In this document: one piece after another, positions 7,963-16,643 of the stretch
Numbering within the stretch: the stretch's first letter is position 1
Layout of the letters: every line of letters begins with the position of its first letter
DNA from: an uncultured Collinsella sp.
Lineage (GTDB): Bacteria; Actinomycetota; Coriobacteriia; Coriobacteriales; Coriobacteriaceae
NCBI GenBank assembly: GCA_958369225.1
Contig: CATXID010000001.1
Coordinates: forward strand, 62,001 to 126,000
Length of the DNA: 64,000 bases
Direction of reading: 5' to 3'
Position numbers and translations under genes: made by a program
The notes under the pieces: model-generated
Database searches by the model: none
What the model was told of the DNA's origin: nothing
What the model saw: only the letters and a program-made list of their open reading frames with translations

Positions 7963-8391
7963 ATGAGCTGGACGTTCGTGGTGCTCGCGCTGGTGCTCTT
8001 TCTCTTTGCGATCTACATCGGCTTTTTGTGCGGCCAGTGGGCGTGCGAAAAGCGCGTGATCACCAAGCGCGACTACTGGATCGCCAACTTTGCAGGGGCG
8101 GCGGCAGTCGTCCTGCTGACCTGGGTGTTCTCGCTGTTCCCGCTGGTGCAGTTTGCGCCGATCGGCTGGCTCGGCGGCTTTATCGCCGGCCTTAAGATGA
8201 GCTTTGGCGAGTCCGTGGGTCCGTGGCGCAAGCACGACGAGGTCTTTAACGTCAACAAGGCTCACCGCGCCGCCGCCGACGCGGGCGATGCCGAGGAGCG
8301 TCGCCGCGCACGCCGCAATGGCGCGGCCGACCGACAGCTCATCTCGGTCACCGATGACAGCAAGGGTGCTGGCAAGCACGCTAAGAAATAG
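7963..8391 (+). CDS. Small membrane protein, unknown function
   Basis: The 142-residue protein has two clear membrane spans (about residues 4-26 and 43-65) and a possible third glycine-rich hydrophobic segment (~67-83), then a basic cytoplasmic tail containing RRRARRNGAADRQ. I do not recognise a family. ATG 7963 follows the dehydrogenase stop by 5 nt and the HEAT-type gene follows after 15 nt, so 6878-10197 is probably one operon. Confidence 0.65.
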   Translation: MSWTFVVLALVLFLFAIYIGFLCGQWACEKRVITKRDYWIANFAGAAAVVLLTWVFSLFPLVQFAPIGWLGGFIAGLKMSFGESVGPWRKHDEVFNVNKAHRAAADAGDAEERRRARRNGAADRQLISVTDDSKGAGKHAKK

Positions 8392-8406
8392 TAAGAAGAG
8401 GTAACT

Positions 8407-9105
8407 ATGGCAGAAAACAAGGAAGAACAGCTCACCGACGAGGAGCTGGCACAGCTTCAGCTGGCAGAGGAGAACGAGAACGCCGTCGACCGTCTGGTCA
8501 AGGAGCTCGGCTGCCCCACGCGCCGCATCCGTCAGTTTGCCGCCCGCGTGCTGCACCTGCTTGCCGAGCGCGATCCGCAGCGCGTCGTGCCCTGCGTGCC
8601 CGCGCTGATCGAGGCACTCGACCGCCCCGAGGCTCAGACCCGCTGGGAGGCCCTCGATGCCCTGGCGGCGCTTGCCACCACCTGCCCCGAGCAGCTGGGC
8701 GATGCCTTTGAGGGCGCCGAGACCGCGCTGTTCGACGAGATTTCCTCCACGCTGCGCTATGCCGCCTTCCGCCTGCTGTGCGTGTGGGGCGCCACGAGCG
8801 CCGAGCGTTCGCGCGAGGCTTGGCCCATTCTGGACGAGGCCATCCAGTGCTACCACGGCGACCTCGAGTATCGCGACATGCTCGGTTGCCTGTACGAGTT
8901 TGGCCAGGGCGAGATCGACGCCGAGGTCGCCGAGAAGCTTGCGCTGCGCCTTAAGTTCGATGCCGAGAACGGCAAGGGCAGCTATCTCAAGGCCCGTTCG
9001 AGCGAGATTTGCGAAATGCTTGTTAAACGTTTTGGCCTGGATCTCTCCAAAAAGAAGAAGCGTGCTAGCGTTAAAAAATCTGAGGCCGCCGAAGACGAGG
9101 AGTAA
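8407..9105 (+). CDS. HEAT-repeat-like protein, unknown function
   Basis: The 232-residue soluble protein is alpha-helical with repeated helix pairs of HEAT type (CPTRRIRQFAARVLHLLAER, RPEAQTRWEALDALAALA, STLRYAAFRLLCVWG). Such scaffolds normally bind other proteins. The acidic N-terminus and Lys-rich C-terminus (KKKKRASVKKSEA) flank the repeats. The start has AGAGGT 7 nt upstream. It lies between a membrane protein and a dehydrogenase gene, with only 6 nt before the latter. Confidence 0.6.
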   Translation: MAENKEEQLTDEELAQLQLAEENENAVDRLVKELGCPTRRIRQFAARVLHLLAERDPQRVVPCVPALIEALDRPEAQTRWEALDALAALATTCPEQLGDAFEGAETALFDEISSTLRYAAFRLLCVWGATSAERSREAWPILDEAIQCYHGDLEYRDMLGCLYEFGQGEIDAEVAEKLALRLKFDAENGKGSYLKARSSEICEMLVKRFGLDLSKKKKRASVKKSEAAEDEE

Positions 9106-9111
9106 CAGATT

Positions 9112-10197
9112 ATGGCGCACGATGTAGTCCTGATTCCCGGTGACGGTATCGGTCCCGAGATTACGCAGGCCATGCGCCGCGTGGTCGAGGCCACCGGTGT
9201 CCAGATCAATTGGAACGTCCAAGAGGCCGGTGCCGGCGTCATGGACGAGTTTGGCACGCCACTGCCTCAGCACGTGCTCGACGCGGTCGCCGAGACCAAG
9301 GTTGCTATCAAGGGCCCCATCACCACGCCGGTCGGTACGGGTTTCCGCAGCGTCAATGTGGCCCTGCGAAAGCACTTCGACCTGTATGCCTGCGTGCGCC
9401 CTTGCCTGTCGCAGCCGGGCGACGGCTCGCGCTTCCGCGACGTCGACCTGGTCATCGTGCGCGAGAACACCGAGGACCTCTACGCCGGCATCGAGTTCGA
9501 TGAGGGCGCTGCCGAGGTCGAGGAGCTCTCGCAGCTCGTCGAGCGCTCGGGTCAGAAGACCTTCGCTGCGGATTCCGCCATCTCAATTAAGCCGATTTCC
9601 ATCGCCAAGAGCCGCCGTATTGTGGAGTACGCCTTTGAGTACGCCCGCCGCTGCGGCCGCAAAAAGGTGACGGCCGTGCATAAGGCCAACATCATGAAGG
9701 CGACCGATGGTCTGTTCCTGCGCGTTGCGCGCGAGGTGGCCGCCAACTATCCCGATATCGAGTTCAACGACAAGATCGTCGACGCCACCTGCATGGGCCT
9801 GGTCCAGAACCCCAACGACTTCGATGTCCTGGTGCTGCCCAACCTGTACGGCGACATCGTAAGCGACCTGTGCGCCGGCCTCGTGGGCGGTTTAGGGATG
9901 GCCCCCGGCTCCAACATCGGTGCCGACTGCGCCATTTTCGAGGCTACGCACGGCTCCGCGCCCGATATCGCCGGCCAGGATATCGCCAACCCCACGGCCG
10001 AGATCCTCTCTGCTGCGATGATGCTCGATCACCTGGGCGAGAACGACGCTGCCAATCGCATTCGCGCCGCCGTATCCGCCACGCTCGACGAAGGCGAGCA
10101 GGTTACCGGCGACGTGCGTCGTGCCCAGACCGGCTCCGTTGAGGGCGCTGTGGGCACGCAGGCCTTTGCCGACGCCGTTATCGCTCACCTGGCCTAA
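9112..10197 (+). CDS. NAD-dependent isocitrate/isopropylmalate dehydrogenase family protein
   Basis: The 361-residue protein belongs to the beta-decarboxylating dehydrogenases: N-terminal VVLIPGDGIGPEI, the metal/substrate helix VTAVHKANIMKATDGLFLRV, and the metal-binding NLYGDIVSDL followed by GGLGMAPGSNIG. The substrate loop GFRSVNVALRKHFDLYACVR, with Ser and Asn in the S-x-N arrangement, resembles NAD-dependent isocitrate dehydrogenase more than isopropylmalate dehydrogenase. No leucine biosynthesis genes are adjacent, which agrees with isocitrate as substrate. Activity is inferred. It ends an apparent operon and is followed by a hairpin at 10257. Confidence 0.85.
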   Translation: MAHDVVLIPGDGIGPEITQAMRRVVEATGVQINWNVQEAGAGVMDEFGTPLPQHVLDAVAETKVAIKGPITTPVGTGFRSVNVALRKHFDLYACVRPCLSQPGDGSRFRDVDLVIVRENTEDLYAGIEFDEGAAEVEELSQLVERSGQKTFAADSAISIKPISIAKSRRIVEYAFEYARRCGRKKVTAVHKANIMKATDGLFLRVAREVAANYPDIEFNDKIVDATCMGLVQNPNDFDVLVLPNLYGDIVSDLCAGLVGGLGMAPGSNIGADCAIFEATHGSAPDIAGQDIANPTAEILSAAMMLDHLGENDAANRIRAAVSATLDEGEQVTGDVRRAQTGSVEGAVGTQAFADAVIAHLA

Positions 10198-10256
10198 GGC
10201 AGGCACACTGCAAACGCCTAAATAGTACTTAAGTGTTTGCGTATAACCTGAGAATC

Positions 10257-10285
10257 AATACGCCCGGCGCTCTGTCGGGCGTATT
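10257..10285 (+). terminator. Terminator-like hairpin
   Basis: Ten-bp perfect arms AATACGCCCG / CGGGCGTATT are followed by CTATT, a weak T-tract. It separates the dehydrogenase operon from the next gene. Confidence 0.5.
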
Positions 10286-10323
10286 CTATTGCGGACTATG
10301 TTTCCTAACAAGGAGTAACTGAT

Positions 10324-11406
10324 ATGGGTCTGATTCAAAAGAAGGACGAGAAGGACGAGATCGACGGCATCCAGATCATCGAGCGCGGCGAAGGCCCCGA
10401 CGGTGACGAGGATGAGAAGATCGACCTGGTCGCCGGTACGTCTGCCGAGCACATTGCTGCCGGTACGACGGCCGAGGAGGAGGACGCCCGCCTGGAGGCT
10501 CAGATTGCCGCGGATGCCGCTGACGAGAACCTCATGCCCGAGGAGCAGGACGAGGACGACTCCGACGTGGACGACCATGCATCCAAGCACAAGAAGACGA
10601 TGATTGCCGCCTTTATGGTCGCTATCGTGATCGCTGCTGTGGTCGGTTTCTTTATCGGCAACGGTGGTTTTGGCGGCAAGGGAGTTGGCTCGGCGACCCT
10701 CACCGAGGACCAGCTCGATTCGACCGTGGCAAGCTACAGCTACAACGGCAAGAAGAGCGACATCACCGCGCGCGAGGCCATTGAGAGCCAGTACAGCCTC
10801 GACACCGTCAAGGATGGCGATGGCAACTACACCGCTCCCTCTGCCGATGTCATTCTGTCCTACGTGCGCAACAAGATTCTGCTCGATGCTGCCGAGGACG
10901 AGGACATCACCGTCTCTTCCAAGGAGATGAAGAAGTACGCCGAGGATTCCATCGGCACCTCCGACTACAAGACCATGGCCACGCAGTATGGTGTGTCCAA
11001 GGATCAGGCCAAGCAGATCGTCCGTCAGTCCGCGACGCTGCAGAAGCTCTACAAGAAGAAGGTCGGCGACAGCTCCGCAAGCATGCCGACCGCCCCGACC
11101 GAGCCTGCTGACGGCAACGAGGAGACCGCGAGCAAGGACTACGCCGATTACATCATCAAACTTGCAGGCGACGAGTGGGATAGCGAAAAGGGCACCTGGA
11201 AGGACGCCGATAGCACCTACGCTAAGGCCTTCGCTGACGATGCCTTTACGGCCGATAGCGCTACCTATAAGCAGGCCATGACCGCCTATTACACCGCCTA
11301 TCAGCAGTATTCCTCGCAGGCTTCGAGCGCCAGCTCCAAGTGGACCGAGTACGCCAACGGCCTCTACGCCAAGGCCAATATCAGCATCTACGGCCTGTTT
11401 GCGTAA
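10324..11406 (+). CDS. Membrane-anchored protein with extracytoplasmic SurA/trigger-like helical domain
   Basis: The 360-residue protein has a very acidic cytoplasmic N-terminus (~1-88), one membrane span (~92-113, IAAFMVAIVIAAVVGFFIG), and an extracytoplasmic domain. The latter contains segments (SADVILSYVRNKILLDAAED, SSKEMKKYAEDSIG, YGVSKDQAKQIVRQSATLQK) that resemble the chaperone helical domains of SurA/trigger-factor-like proteins. I see no PPIase core. A foldase-like role is only an inference. SD AAGGAG lies upstream of ATG 10324. A strong terminator follows. Confidence 0.6.
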   Translation: MGLIQKKDEKDEIDGIQIIERGEGPDGDEDEKIDLVAGTSAEHIAAGTTAEEEDARLEAQIAADAADENLMPEEQDEDDSDVDDHASKHKKTMIAAFMVAIVIAAVVGFFIGNGGFGGKGVGSATLTEDQLDSTVASYSYNGKKSDITAREAIESQYSLDTVKDGDGNYTAPSADVILSYVRNKILLDAAEDEDITVSSKEMKKYAEDSIGTSDYKTMATQYGVSKDQAKQIVRQSATLQKLYKKKVGDSSASMPTAPTEPADGNEETASKDYADYIIKLAGDEWDSEKGTWKDADSTYAKAFADDAFTADSATYKQAMTAYYTAYQQYSSQASSASSKWTEYANGLYAKANISIYGLFA

Positions 11407-11448
11407 AGATTGCCTGAGCCTTCGAGTACGAAGCCGAAATATCTGATG

Positions 11449-11486
11449 AAGCCCCCTAGAACTGACATCGTTCTAGGGGGCTTTTT
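11449..11486 (+). terminator. Strong intrinsic terminator
   Basis: Fourteen-bp perfect arms (AAGCCCCCTAGAAC and its complement) with a 7-nt loop, followed by TTTTT. Confidence 0.88.
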
Positions 11487-11586
11487 GCGTTGCAGGGACG
11501 GGCGGGGAAGAGGGTGGTAGGGGAGAGGTTATATACAAATTCTTGGAGACTTTATTCATGTAAAGTGAAAACGATTTCGGCCAAAC

Positions 11587-11627
11587 TGGTAGTAACAATG
11601 TGGTACCACTGTTCATCTGGTAGTAAC
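11587..11627 (+). promoter_or_regulatory. Probable NagR (GntR/UTRA) operator cluster upstream of nagE
   Basis: TGGTAGTAAC occurs at 11587-11596 and 11618-11627, with the palindrome GTGGTACCAC at 11600-11609 between them. Related sequences lie before the regulator gene: TGGTATTAC at 13523-13531 and TGGTTACAACCA at 13621-13632. GlcNAc regulators of the DasR/YvoA type bind TGGT-containing palindromes of this kind. The ~530-bp gap before nagE otherwise holds a tandem CCGTT box at 11711. Confidence 0.5.
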
Positions 11628-11710
11628 CACTTTTGAGATGAAATCGAATGGAAATTGCTAAGAATTAGTTTGGTAATGAAAGAAACGCAGCACATCTACC
11701 TGCGCAAATT

Positions 11711-11738
11711 ACCGTTTACGGGCCAAAAATAACCGTTT
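11711..11738 (+). promoter_or_regulatory. Tandem CCGTT box (21-bp spacing) upstream of nagE
   Basis: ACCGTTTACGGG at 11711-11722 is followed by ACCGTTT at 11732-11738, exactly 21 bp later. The same arrangement occurs at 21181 and 32612. Confidence 0.45.
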
Positions 11739-11940
11739 GGCAACGATATAGTAATTTGAACGAAATGTGGTGGACGTTTGAATTGAGTGTGTGCTACCGT
11801 ACATACCAGCAACCCGAGAAAAGGGACTGGGTTGTCTAAGTTTGCGCACCAATGCCGGCAAGCGGAGAAGCCGGTATGCACAAGGCGCGGACATGGAACT
11901 CGTTGGTGAACAACGAAAGAAAGGTTGGAGGAGATACCAT

Positions 11941-13431
11941 ATGATGAAGTACCTCCAGAAGCTCGGCAAAGCGCTGATGCTTCCCGTCGCGGCGCTTCCC
12001 GTCGCAGGTATTCTTATGGGCGTGGGCTACCTGCTCGCTCCCGCAGTCATGGGTGCTGCCGGTGACACTACCGGTTTTGCCTATACCGCCGGCTTCCTGC
12101 TCATCAAGGCAGGCGGCGCTCTTATCGATAACATGGCCTGGCTGTTCGCAGTCGGCGCCGCTGTCGGCCTTGCCGACGATCACGATGGCACCGCTGGCCT
12201 CGCTGGCCTCGTCGCCTTCCTGATGATCCAGCAGCTCCTGAACCCCGCTGTTGTTGGTACCATTCGTGGTATGGACGCCGATGCTCAGACCGCTTGGCTT
12301 GCCACGACCGAGGGCATCGCGTTCTCCAAGATTGCTGGTAACTCCTTCATCGGCATCCTGTCCGCCATCATCGGTGGCACTTGCTACAACAAGTTCAAGG
12401 ACACCCGTCTTCCCGACTGGCTGGCCTTCTTCTCCGGCAAGCGTTGCGTCGCCATCATGACCGCCGTCATCTGCATCGTCGTCTCCGTCGTCCTGCTCTT
12501 TGCTTGGCCGCTCATCTTCGGTGCTCTTGTTGCTCTTGGTGAGGGTATCGCCGCCATGGGTGGTATCGGCGCTGGCATCTACGCCTTCCTTAACCGCCTG
12601 CTCATCCCGACTGGTCTGCACCACGCACTCAACAACGTGTTCTGGTTCGACACCATCGGTCTTGGCGACCTGACCCACTTCTGGGCTGGCGAGACCTCCG
12701 CTGACGTCAAGTGGAGCCTCGGTATGTACATGTCCGGCTTCTTCCCCTGCATGATGTTCGGTATCCCGGGCGCTGCCCTGGCTATGGTTCAGACCGCTAA
12801 GAACAAGAAGGCTGCTATCGGCCTGGTTGTCTCCGCTGCTATCTGCGCCTTCGTCTGCGGCGTCACCGAGCCCTTCGAGTTCGGCTTCATGTTCCTGTGC
12901 TTCCCGCTCTACGTCGTGTACGCTGCTCTGTACGGCATCTTCACCATCGTCACCTACTATGTTGGTTTCCGTGCTGGCTTCTGCTTCTCCGCTGGTGCTA
13001 CCGACCTTCTGTTCTCCTCTAGCCTCCCGGCTGCCGCCAACACCTGGATGATCATCCCGCTGGGCATCGCTGCCTTCGTGGTCTTCTACCTCGTGTTCCG
13101 CTTCGCCATCACCAAGTTCAACCTCATGACCCCTGGTCGCGAGGATGAGGATGTCGAGGAGACCTCCGCTTCCGCCGCTGCTGGCGACGACAAGTTCGCC
13201 GCTCTGGCCGCCGCTGTTCTCGCTGCCGTCGGTGGCAAGGAGAACGTCAAGACCGTTGACTGCTGCGCTACTCGCCTGCGCTTCGAGCTCGGCGATTCCG
13301 ATCTGGTCGACGAGGCTGCCTGCAAGAAGGCTGGCGCTCTGGGTGTTATGAAGATGGACAAGGGTGCTACCCAGGTCATCATCGGCACGCAGGTCCAGGC
13401 TGTTGCCGAGGAGCTCAAGAAGCTTCTCTAA
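11941..13431 (+). CDS. nagE: PTS GlcNAc-type transporter, fused IIC-IIB
   Basis: The 496-residue protein has an N-terminal IIC membrane domain of the glucose/GlcNAc family (~1-400; helical, LMLPVAALPVAGILMGVGYL, substrate-binding LIPTGLHHALNNVFWFD and GVTEPFEFGFMF). It also has a C-terminal IIB domain (~415-496) with the phosphocysteine motif VDCCATRLRFEL. No IIA domain is fused, so a separate IIA is needed. It imports and phosphorylates the sugar. GlcNAc specificity is inferred from the downstream regulator and nagA. ATG 11941 has GGAGGAG upstream; the ORF could extend further upstream but without a family-like N-terminus. Confidence 0.88.
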   Translation: MMKYLQKLGKALMLPVAALPVAGILMGVGYLLAPAVMGAAGDTTGFAYTAGFLLIKAGGALIDNMAWLFAVGAAVGLADDHDGTAGLAGLVAFLMIQQLLNPAVVGTIRGMDADAQTAWLATTEGIAFSKIAGNSFIGILSAIIGGTCYNKFKDTRLPDWLAFFSGKRCVAIMTAVICIVVSVVLLFAWPLIFGALVALGEGIAAMGGIGAGIYAFLNRLLIPTGLHHALNNVFWFDTIGLGDLTHFWAGETSADVKWSLGMYMSGFFPCMMFGIPGAALAMVQTAKNKKAAIGLVVSAAICAFVCGVTEPFEFGFMFLCFPLYVVYAALYGIFTIVTYYVGFRAGFCFSAGATDLLFSSSLPAAANTWMIIPLGIAAFVVFYLVFRFAITKFNLMTPGREDEDVEETSASAAAGDDKFAALAAAVLAAVGGKENVKTVDCCATRLRFELGDSDLVDEAACKKAGALGVMKMDKGATQVIIGTQVQAVAEELKKLL

Positions 13432-13458
13432 GCCTTAAAGACGTATCTGTCTTGCAAA

Positions 13459-13491
13459 GGGTCGTCCCGCTCCGCGGGGGCGGCCCTTTTT
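13459..13491 (+). terminator. Terminator after nagE
   Basis: GC-rich hairpin (GGGTCGTCCCGC with GCGGGGGCGGCCC) followed by TTTTT. Confidence 0.75.
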
Positions 13492-13663
13492 GCTACCTCA
13501 ATACTTGATGCAGTGATGTAATTGGTATTACAGTACACAGGCAATCAACTGGCAAACAATATTGAAATATGCTTGTTGACCTGCTGTTATTCCATTGAAA
13601 CTGCTATAGTACGTGGTGTCTGGTTACAACCAATTTCGAGTCATTTATTCGGCAGGTATCATT

Positions 13664-14395
13664 ATGGCAATGGGAGCGCGCAAACAACCTTTGTACGATC
13701 AGCTCGTCGATTTGCTGACCGATAAAATCGATCACGAGCTTCGACCCGGCGACTATTTGCCGTCCGAGCGTGACTTGTCGGAGCGCTACGGGCTCTCGCG
13801 TACGACGGTTCGCCTTGCTCTGCAGGAGCTTGAGCGCCTAGGCTTGGTGGTTCGTCAGCGCGGCCGTGGAACCATGGTGTGCGACCGCTCTCTGCAAACG
13901 GCAAACCTCTCGCAAATCTATAGCTTTACCGAGCAGATGAAGGCGATCGGCCGTGTGCCCAAGACGACGATTCTTGAGTTTACCGAGGTCGAGGCTGATA
14001 AGAATATTGCCGTAGAGATGAACGCGCGTCTGGGCGAGCGTCTGTACAAGATCAAGCGCCTGCGTATTGCCGATGGTGTGCCGCTGATGATTGAGTGTAC
14101 ATATCTGCCGAGTCGCAAGTTCTTTGCGCTTAAGCGCCCCATGATCGAGAACAAATCGCTGTACGACATGATCGAGCAGGACTTTCACGAGAAAGTTCGC
14201 GTGGCAGAGGAGGAATTCTACGCGAGTATTGCCCGCCATTCCGACGCTCGTCTGCTCGAGATTGCCGAAGGCGCACCGGTCCTGGATTTGATTCGTACCA
14301 CATATGACATGAACAACGAGGTTATCGAGTATACGCGTTCGGTTGCGCGCGCCGACCAGTTTAAATACAAGGTCTACCACAACCGCGCAGTCTAG
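13664..14395 (+). CDS. nagR: GntR/UTRA family regulator of the GlcNAc locus
   Basis: The 243-residue protein has a winged helix of the GntR family (YDQLVDLLTDKIDHELRPGD, then LPSERDLSERYGLSRTTVRL) and a C-terminal UTRA effector domain (~90-243). Members next to nagE and nagA normally sense GlcNAc-6-P or GlcN-6-P and repress the pathway. ATG 13664 is preceded by a short SD-like GCAGG. Upstream, TGCTATAGT forms an extended -10 with no good -35. TGGT-type palindromes overlapping this promoter suggest autoregulation. The symbol nagR is assigned from context. Confidence 0.8.
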   Translation: MAMGARKQPLYDQLVDLLTDKIDHELRPGDYLPSERDLSERYGLSRTTVRLALQELERLGLVVRQRGRGTMVCDRSLQTANLSQIYSFTEQMKAIGRVPKTTILEFTEVEADKNIAVEMNARLGERLYKIKRLRIADGVPLMIECTYLPSRKFFALKRPMIENKSLYDMIEQDFHEKVRVAEEEFYASIARHSDARLLEIAEGAPVLDLIRTTYDMNNEVIEYTRSVARADQFKYKVYHNRAV

Positions 14396-14538
14396 AGTTA
14401 TTGGGTATAAACGGCTTGGTGTGTTTTGCGGCGGGTGCAAAATGTGCCAAGCGGTAGAAGGCAACGAACAATCGCTCGAATTAACAATGCAGTGGTTTTT
14501 GATCCGCCCTAAAACGCACTGCGGGTACGGGAGCATAG

Positions 14539-15708
14539 ATGAGCACGTATGCTATCAAGGCCGACAAGTTCTTTTTGCCGGCGGGGCCGCAGCTGGGCGG
14601 CTACCTCATGGTCGAAGATGGCGTCTTTGGCGCTTGGCAGGCCGATGAGCCCGCTTGTGAGATCAAAGATTATTCGGGTACATGGATTGCGCCGGGCATG
14701 GTGGACACTCACATTCATGGCTTCTATAACCATGCCACGACCGATAACGATGCCGAGGGTATCAACATCAGCTCGACCGAGCTCGCTCGTCGTGGTACCA
14801 CCAGCTGGCTGCCTACGACCTTTACCGACGGCGTGGAGCAGATCAAGGACGCCTGCGCTGCCATTGCACAGGCGGACGAGGAGCGCGGACCTGAGTTCTG
14901 CGGTGCTCGTATTCAGGGCATCTACCTGGAGGGTCCGTTCTTTACCATGAAGCATGTGGGCGCCCAGAACCCTGCTTATCTGATCGATCCGTCCGAGAAA
15001 GTGTTTGACGAGTGGCAGGAGGCCGCCGGCGGTCGAATCGTCAAGAGCGCCATGGCGGCCGAGCGTGACGGCGCCGCCGCTTACGCCGCGGCTCTGAGCG
15101 CAAAGGGCGTCGTGACCTGCATTGGCCACTCTGATGCCACCTATGATGAGTGTGCTGCCGCCATCAATGCTGGCGCCAGCTGCTTTACGCATACCTACAA
15201 CGGCCAGCGCGGTCTGCACCATCGCGAGCCCGGTGTTGTGGGCGCCGCTATGACCACGCCCAACACCTATGCCGAGATCATTTGCGACGGCAAGCATGTG
15301 AATCCTGCTGCTATTAAGGCGCTGCTGCAGGCCAAGGGCTGGCAGCACACGGTGCTAATCACCGATTGCCTGGGTTGTGGCGGCATGCCCGAGGGCAAGT
15401 ACACCAGCGGTGGCATGGATGTCATTATGAAGGACAACCTTTGCTGGCTTGCCGATGGCTCTGCTATCGCCGGCTCGGTGCTCACGCTCGCACAGGGCGT
15501 CAAGAACATCGTCGACTGGGGTCTTGCGAGCGCCGATATCGCAATTCGCATGGCGACCGAGGTGCCCGCGCGCTCTGCTCACGTCGAGGATAAATGTGGC
15601 AGCATTATGCCTGGCCGCGATGCCGATTTTGTCGTGTTCAATCCCGACCTTACCCTGGTCGAGACGTATGTGGGTGGCAACAGCGTCGGTAACGCGTTTA
15701 CCGAGTAG
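14539..15708 (+). CDS. nagA: N-acetylglucosamine-6-phosphate deacetylase
   Basis: The 389-residue amidohydrolase has the metal-binding VDTHIHGFYNHATTD motif, EGPFFTMKHVGAQNP and CIGHSDATYDECAAAINAGA. A downstream LITDCLGCGGMPEGKYTSGG segment and C-terminal CGSIMPGRDADFVVF are typical of NagA. It removes acetate from GlcNAc-6-P to give GlcN-6-P in the cytoplasm. The start has GGGAG upstream. It follows the regulator by 143 bp and is followed 32 bp later by the YhcH-type gene. No nagB is in the window. Confidence 0.93.
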   Translation: MSTYAIKADKFFLPAGPQLGGYLMVEDGVFGAWQADEPACEIKDYSGTWIAPGMVDTHIHGFYNHATTDNDAEGINISSTELARRGTTSWLPTTFTDGVEQIKDACAAIAQADEERGPEFCGARIQGIYLEGPFFTMKHVGAQNPAYLIDPSEKVFDEWQEAAGGRIVKSAMAAERDGAAAYAAALSAKGVVTCIGHSDATYDECAAAINAGASCFTHTYNGQRGLHHREPGVVGAAMTTPNTYAEIICDGKHVNPAAIKALLQAKGWQHTVLITDCLGCGGMPEGKYTSGGMDVIMKDNLCWLADGSAIAGSVLTLAQGVKNIVDWGLASADIAIRMATEVPARSAHVEDKCGSIMPGRDADFVVFNPDLTLVETYVGGNSVGNAFTE

Positions 15709-15740
15709 CCGCCAAAGAAGCGATCCGAAAGGGGATTTAG

Positions 15741-16214
15741 ATGATTTACGGTGCATTGGGCGATATCGAGGAGTATCGCGGAATGCTCAAGGGCCTCGAC
15801 GTGCTGATCGATTGGCTCGAGGAGAACGATCCGGCGAAGCTCGAGGTCGGCAGCCATCCGATTCTGGGCAACAAGGTCTTTGCGAACGTCATGGCTCCTA
15901 CGACGCGTCCCGAGGCCGAGGCTCACTATGAGACGCATCAGCGCTATCACGACCTGCAGATCGATGTCGAGGGTCGCGAGGCCTTTAAGGTTGCCACGGG
16001 CAGCCTGACGCTGGTCCAGGAGTTTGACGAGAAGGACGACTACGATCTGGTCGATTCCGACGCTTCGATTGCCGGCGATCTTGCTGACGATAAGTTTGCG
16101 CTGTTCGTTGCCGGCGAGCCTCACATGCCCACGCTCGAGTTCCCGGGCGATGGCGCGCAGCCGGTCAAGAAGATCTGCTTTAAGCTGCTTGCAGACGCTT
16201 ACTGGGAGGAGTAG
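15741..16214 (+). CDS. YhcH/YjgK/YiaL family protein
   Basis: The 157-residue protein belongs to the DUF386 cupin-like family: MIYGALGDIEEYRG at the N-terminus, and the conserved ETHQRYHDLQIDVEGREAF block containing the putative metal ligands (His, Asp, Glu). Relatives accompany sialic acid, GlcNAc and other aminosugar genes and may act as sugar anomerases. The position right after nagA supports that role. The SD is AAAGGGG. Confidence 0.88.
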   Translation: MIYGALGDIEEYRGMLKGLDVLIDWLEENDPAKLEVGSHPILGNKVFANVMAPTTRPEAEAHYETHQRYHDLQIDVEGREAFKVATGSLTLVQEFDEKDDYDLVDSDASIAGDLADDKFALFVAGEPHMPTLEFPGDGAQPVKKICFKLLADAYWEE

Positions 16215-16259
16215 CGCACTGCTCGTGAGCTAGCGTGGTTCCCCTTGGGAAGCGCGTTT

Positions 16260-16310
16260 AAGCCCCGCTGATCGCGTTTCCTTTGGGGATTGCGGTTAGC
16301 GGGGCTTGTT
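16260..16310 (+). terminator. Long hairpin terminator after the nag genes
   Basis: Outer arms AAGCCCCGCT / AGCGGGGCTT enclose an imperfect inner stem. TTGTTGTT follows. Confidence 0.55.
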
Positions 16311-16375
16311 GTTGAGTAGGGGAGTTATAGGCGGCGTTGTGCTTGGATTGGCGGATGTTCGCCAGAAATCGGCAA

Positions 16376-16399
16376 CAAAAAAGCCGCCCGAAGGCGGCT
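16376..16399 (-). terminator. Terminator for tRNA-Thr
   Basis: On the minus strand AGCCGCC-TTCG-GGCGGCT is followed by TTTTT. It ends 12 nt beyond the tRNA CCA end. Confidence 0.8.
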
Positions 16400-16410
16400 A
16401 TCTTGTGCAA

Positions 16411-16486
16411 TGGAGCCAGCGACCGGGCTCGAACCGGTGACCCCCGCTTTACGAGAGCGGTGCTCTACCAACTGAGCTACGCTGGC
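16411..16486 (-). tRNA. tRNA-Thr (anticodon CGT)
   Basis: The minus strand folds as a tRNA. The acceptor stem is GCCAGCG/CGCTGGC, the D arm is TAGCTCAGTTGGTAGAGCA, the anticodon stem-loop is CCGCT-CTCGTAA-AGCGG with anticodon CGT, the T arm contains GGTTCGAGCC, and CCA is encoded. The anticodon reads ACG threonine codons. Confidence 0.93.
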
Positions 16487-16525
16487 GGCCATGTGGTGAC
16501 GCAACTGATGCGTCAACGGCTGTCT

Positions 16526-16554
16526 ATGATACGGGACATCGCACATCCGCGCAA
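16526..16554 (-). promoter_or_regulatory. Promoter for tRNA-Thr
   Basis: On the minus strand TTGCGC (-35) and TATCAT (-10) are separated by 17 bp, about 40 bp upstream of the tRNA 5' end. Confidence 0.5.
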
Positions 16555-16643
16555 GTGTTCTGACGGCTTTTCTCACTTTAAATGCACTAATATTGGAGAC
16601 GTGATGTCCCGCTCGTATGGGTCTCAAACAGAATGGGGCAGCC

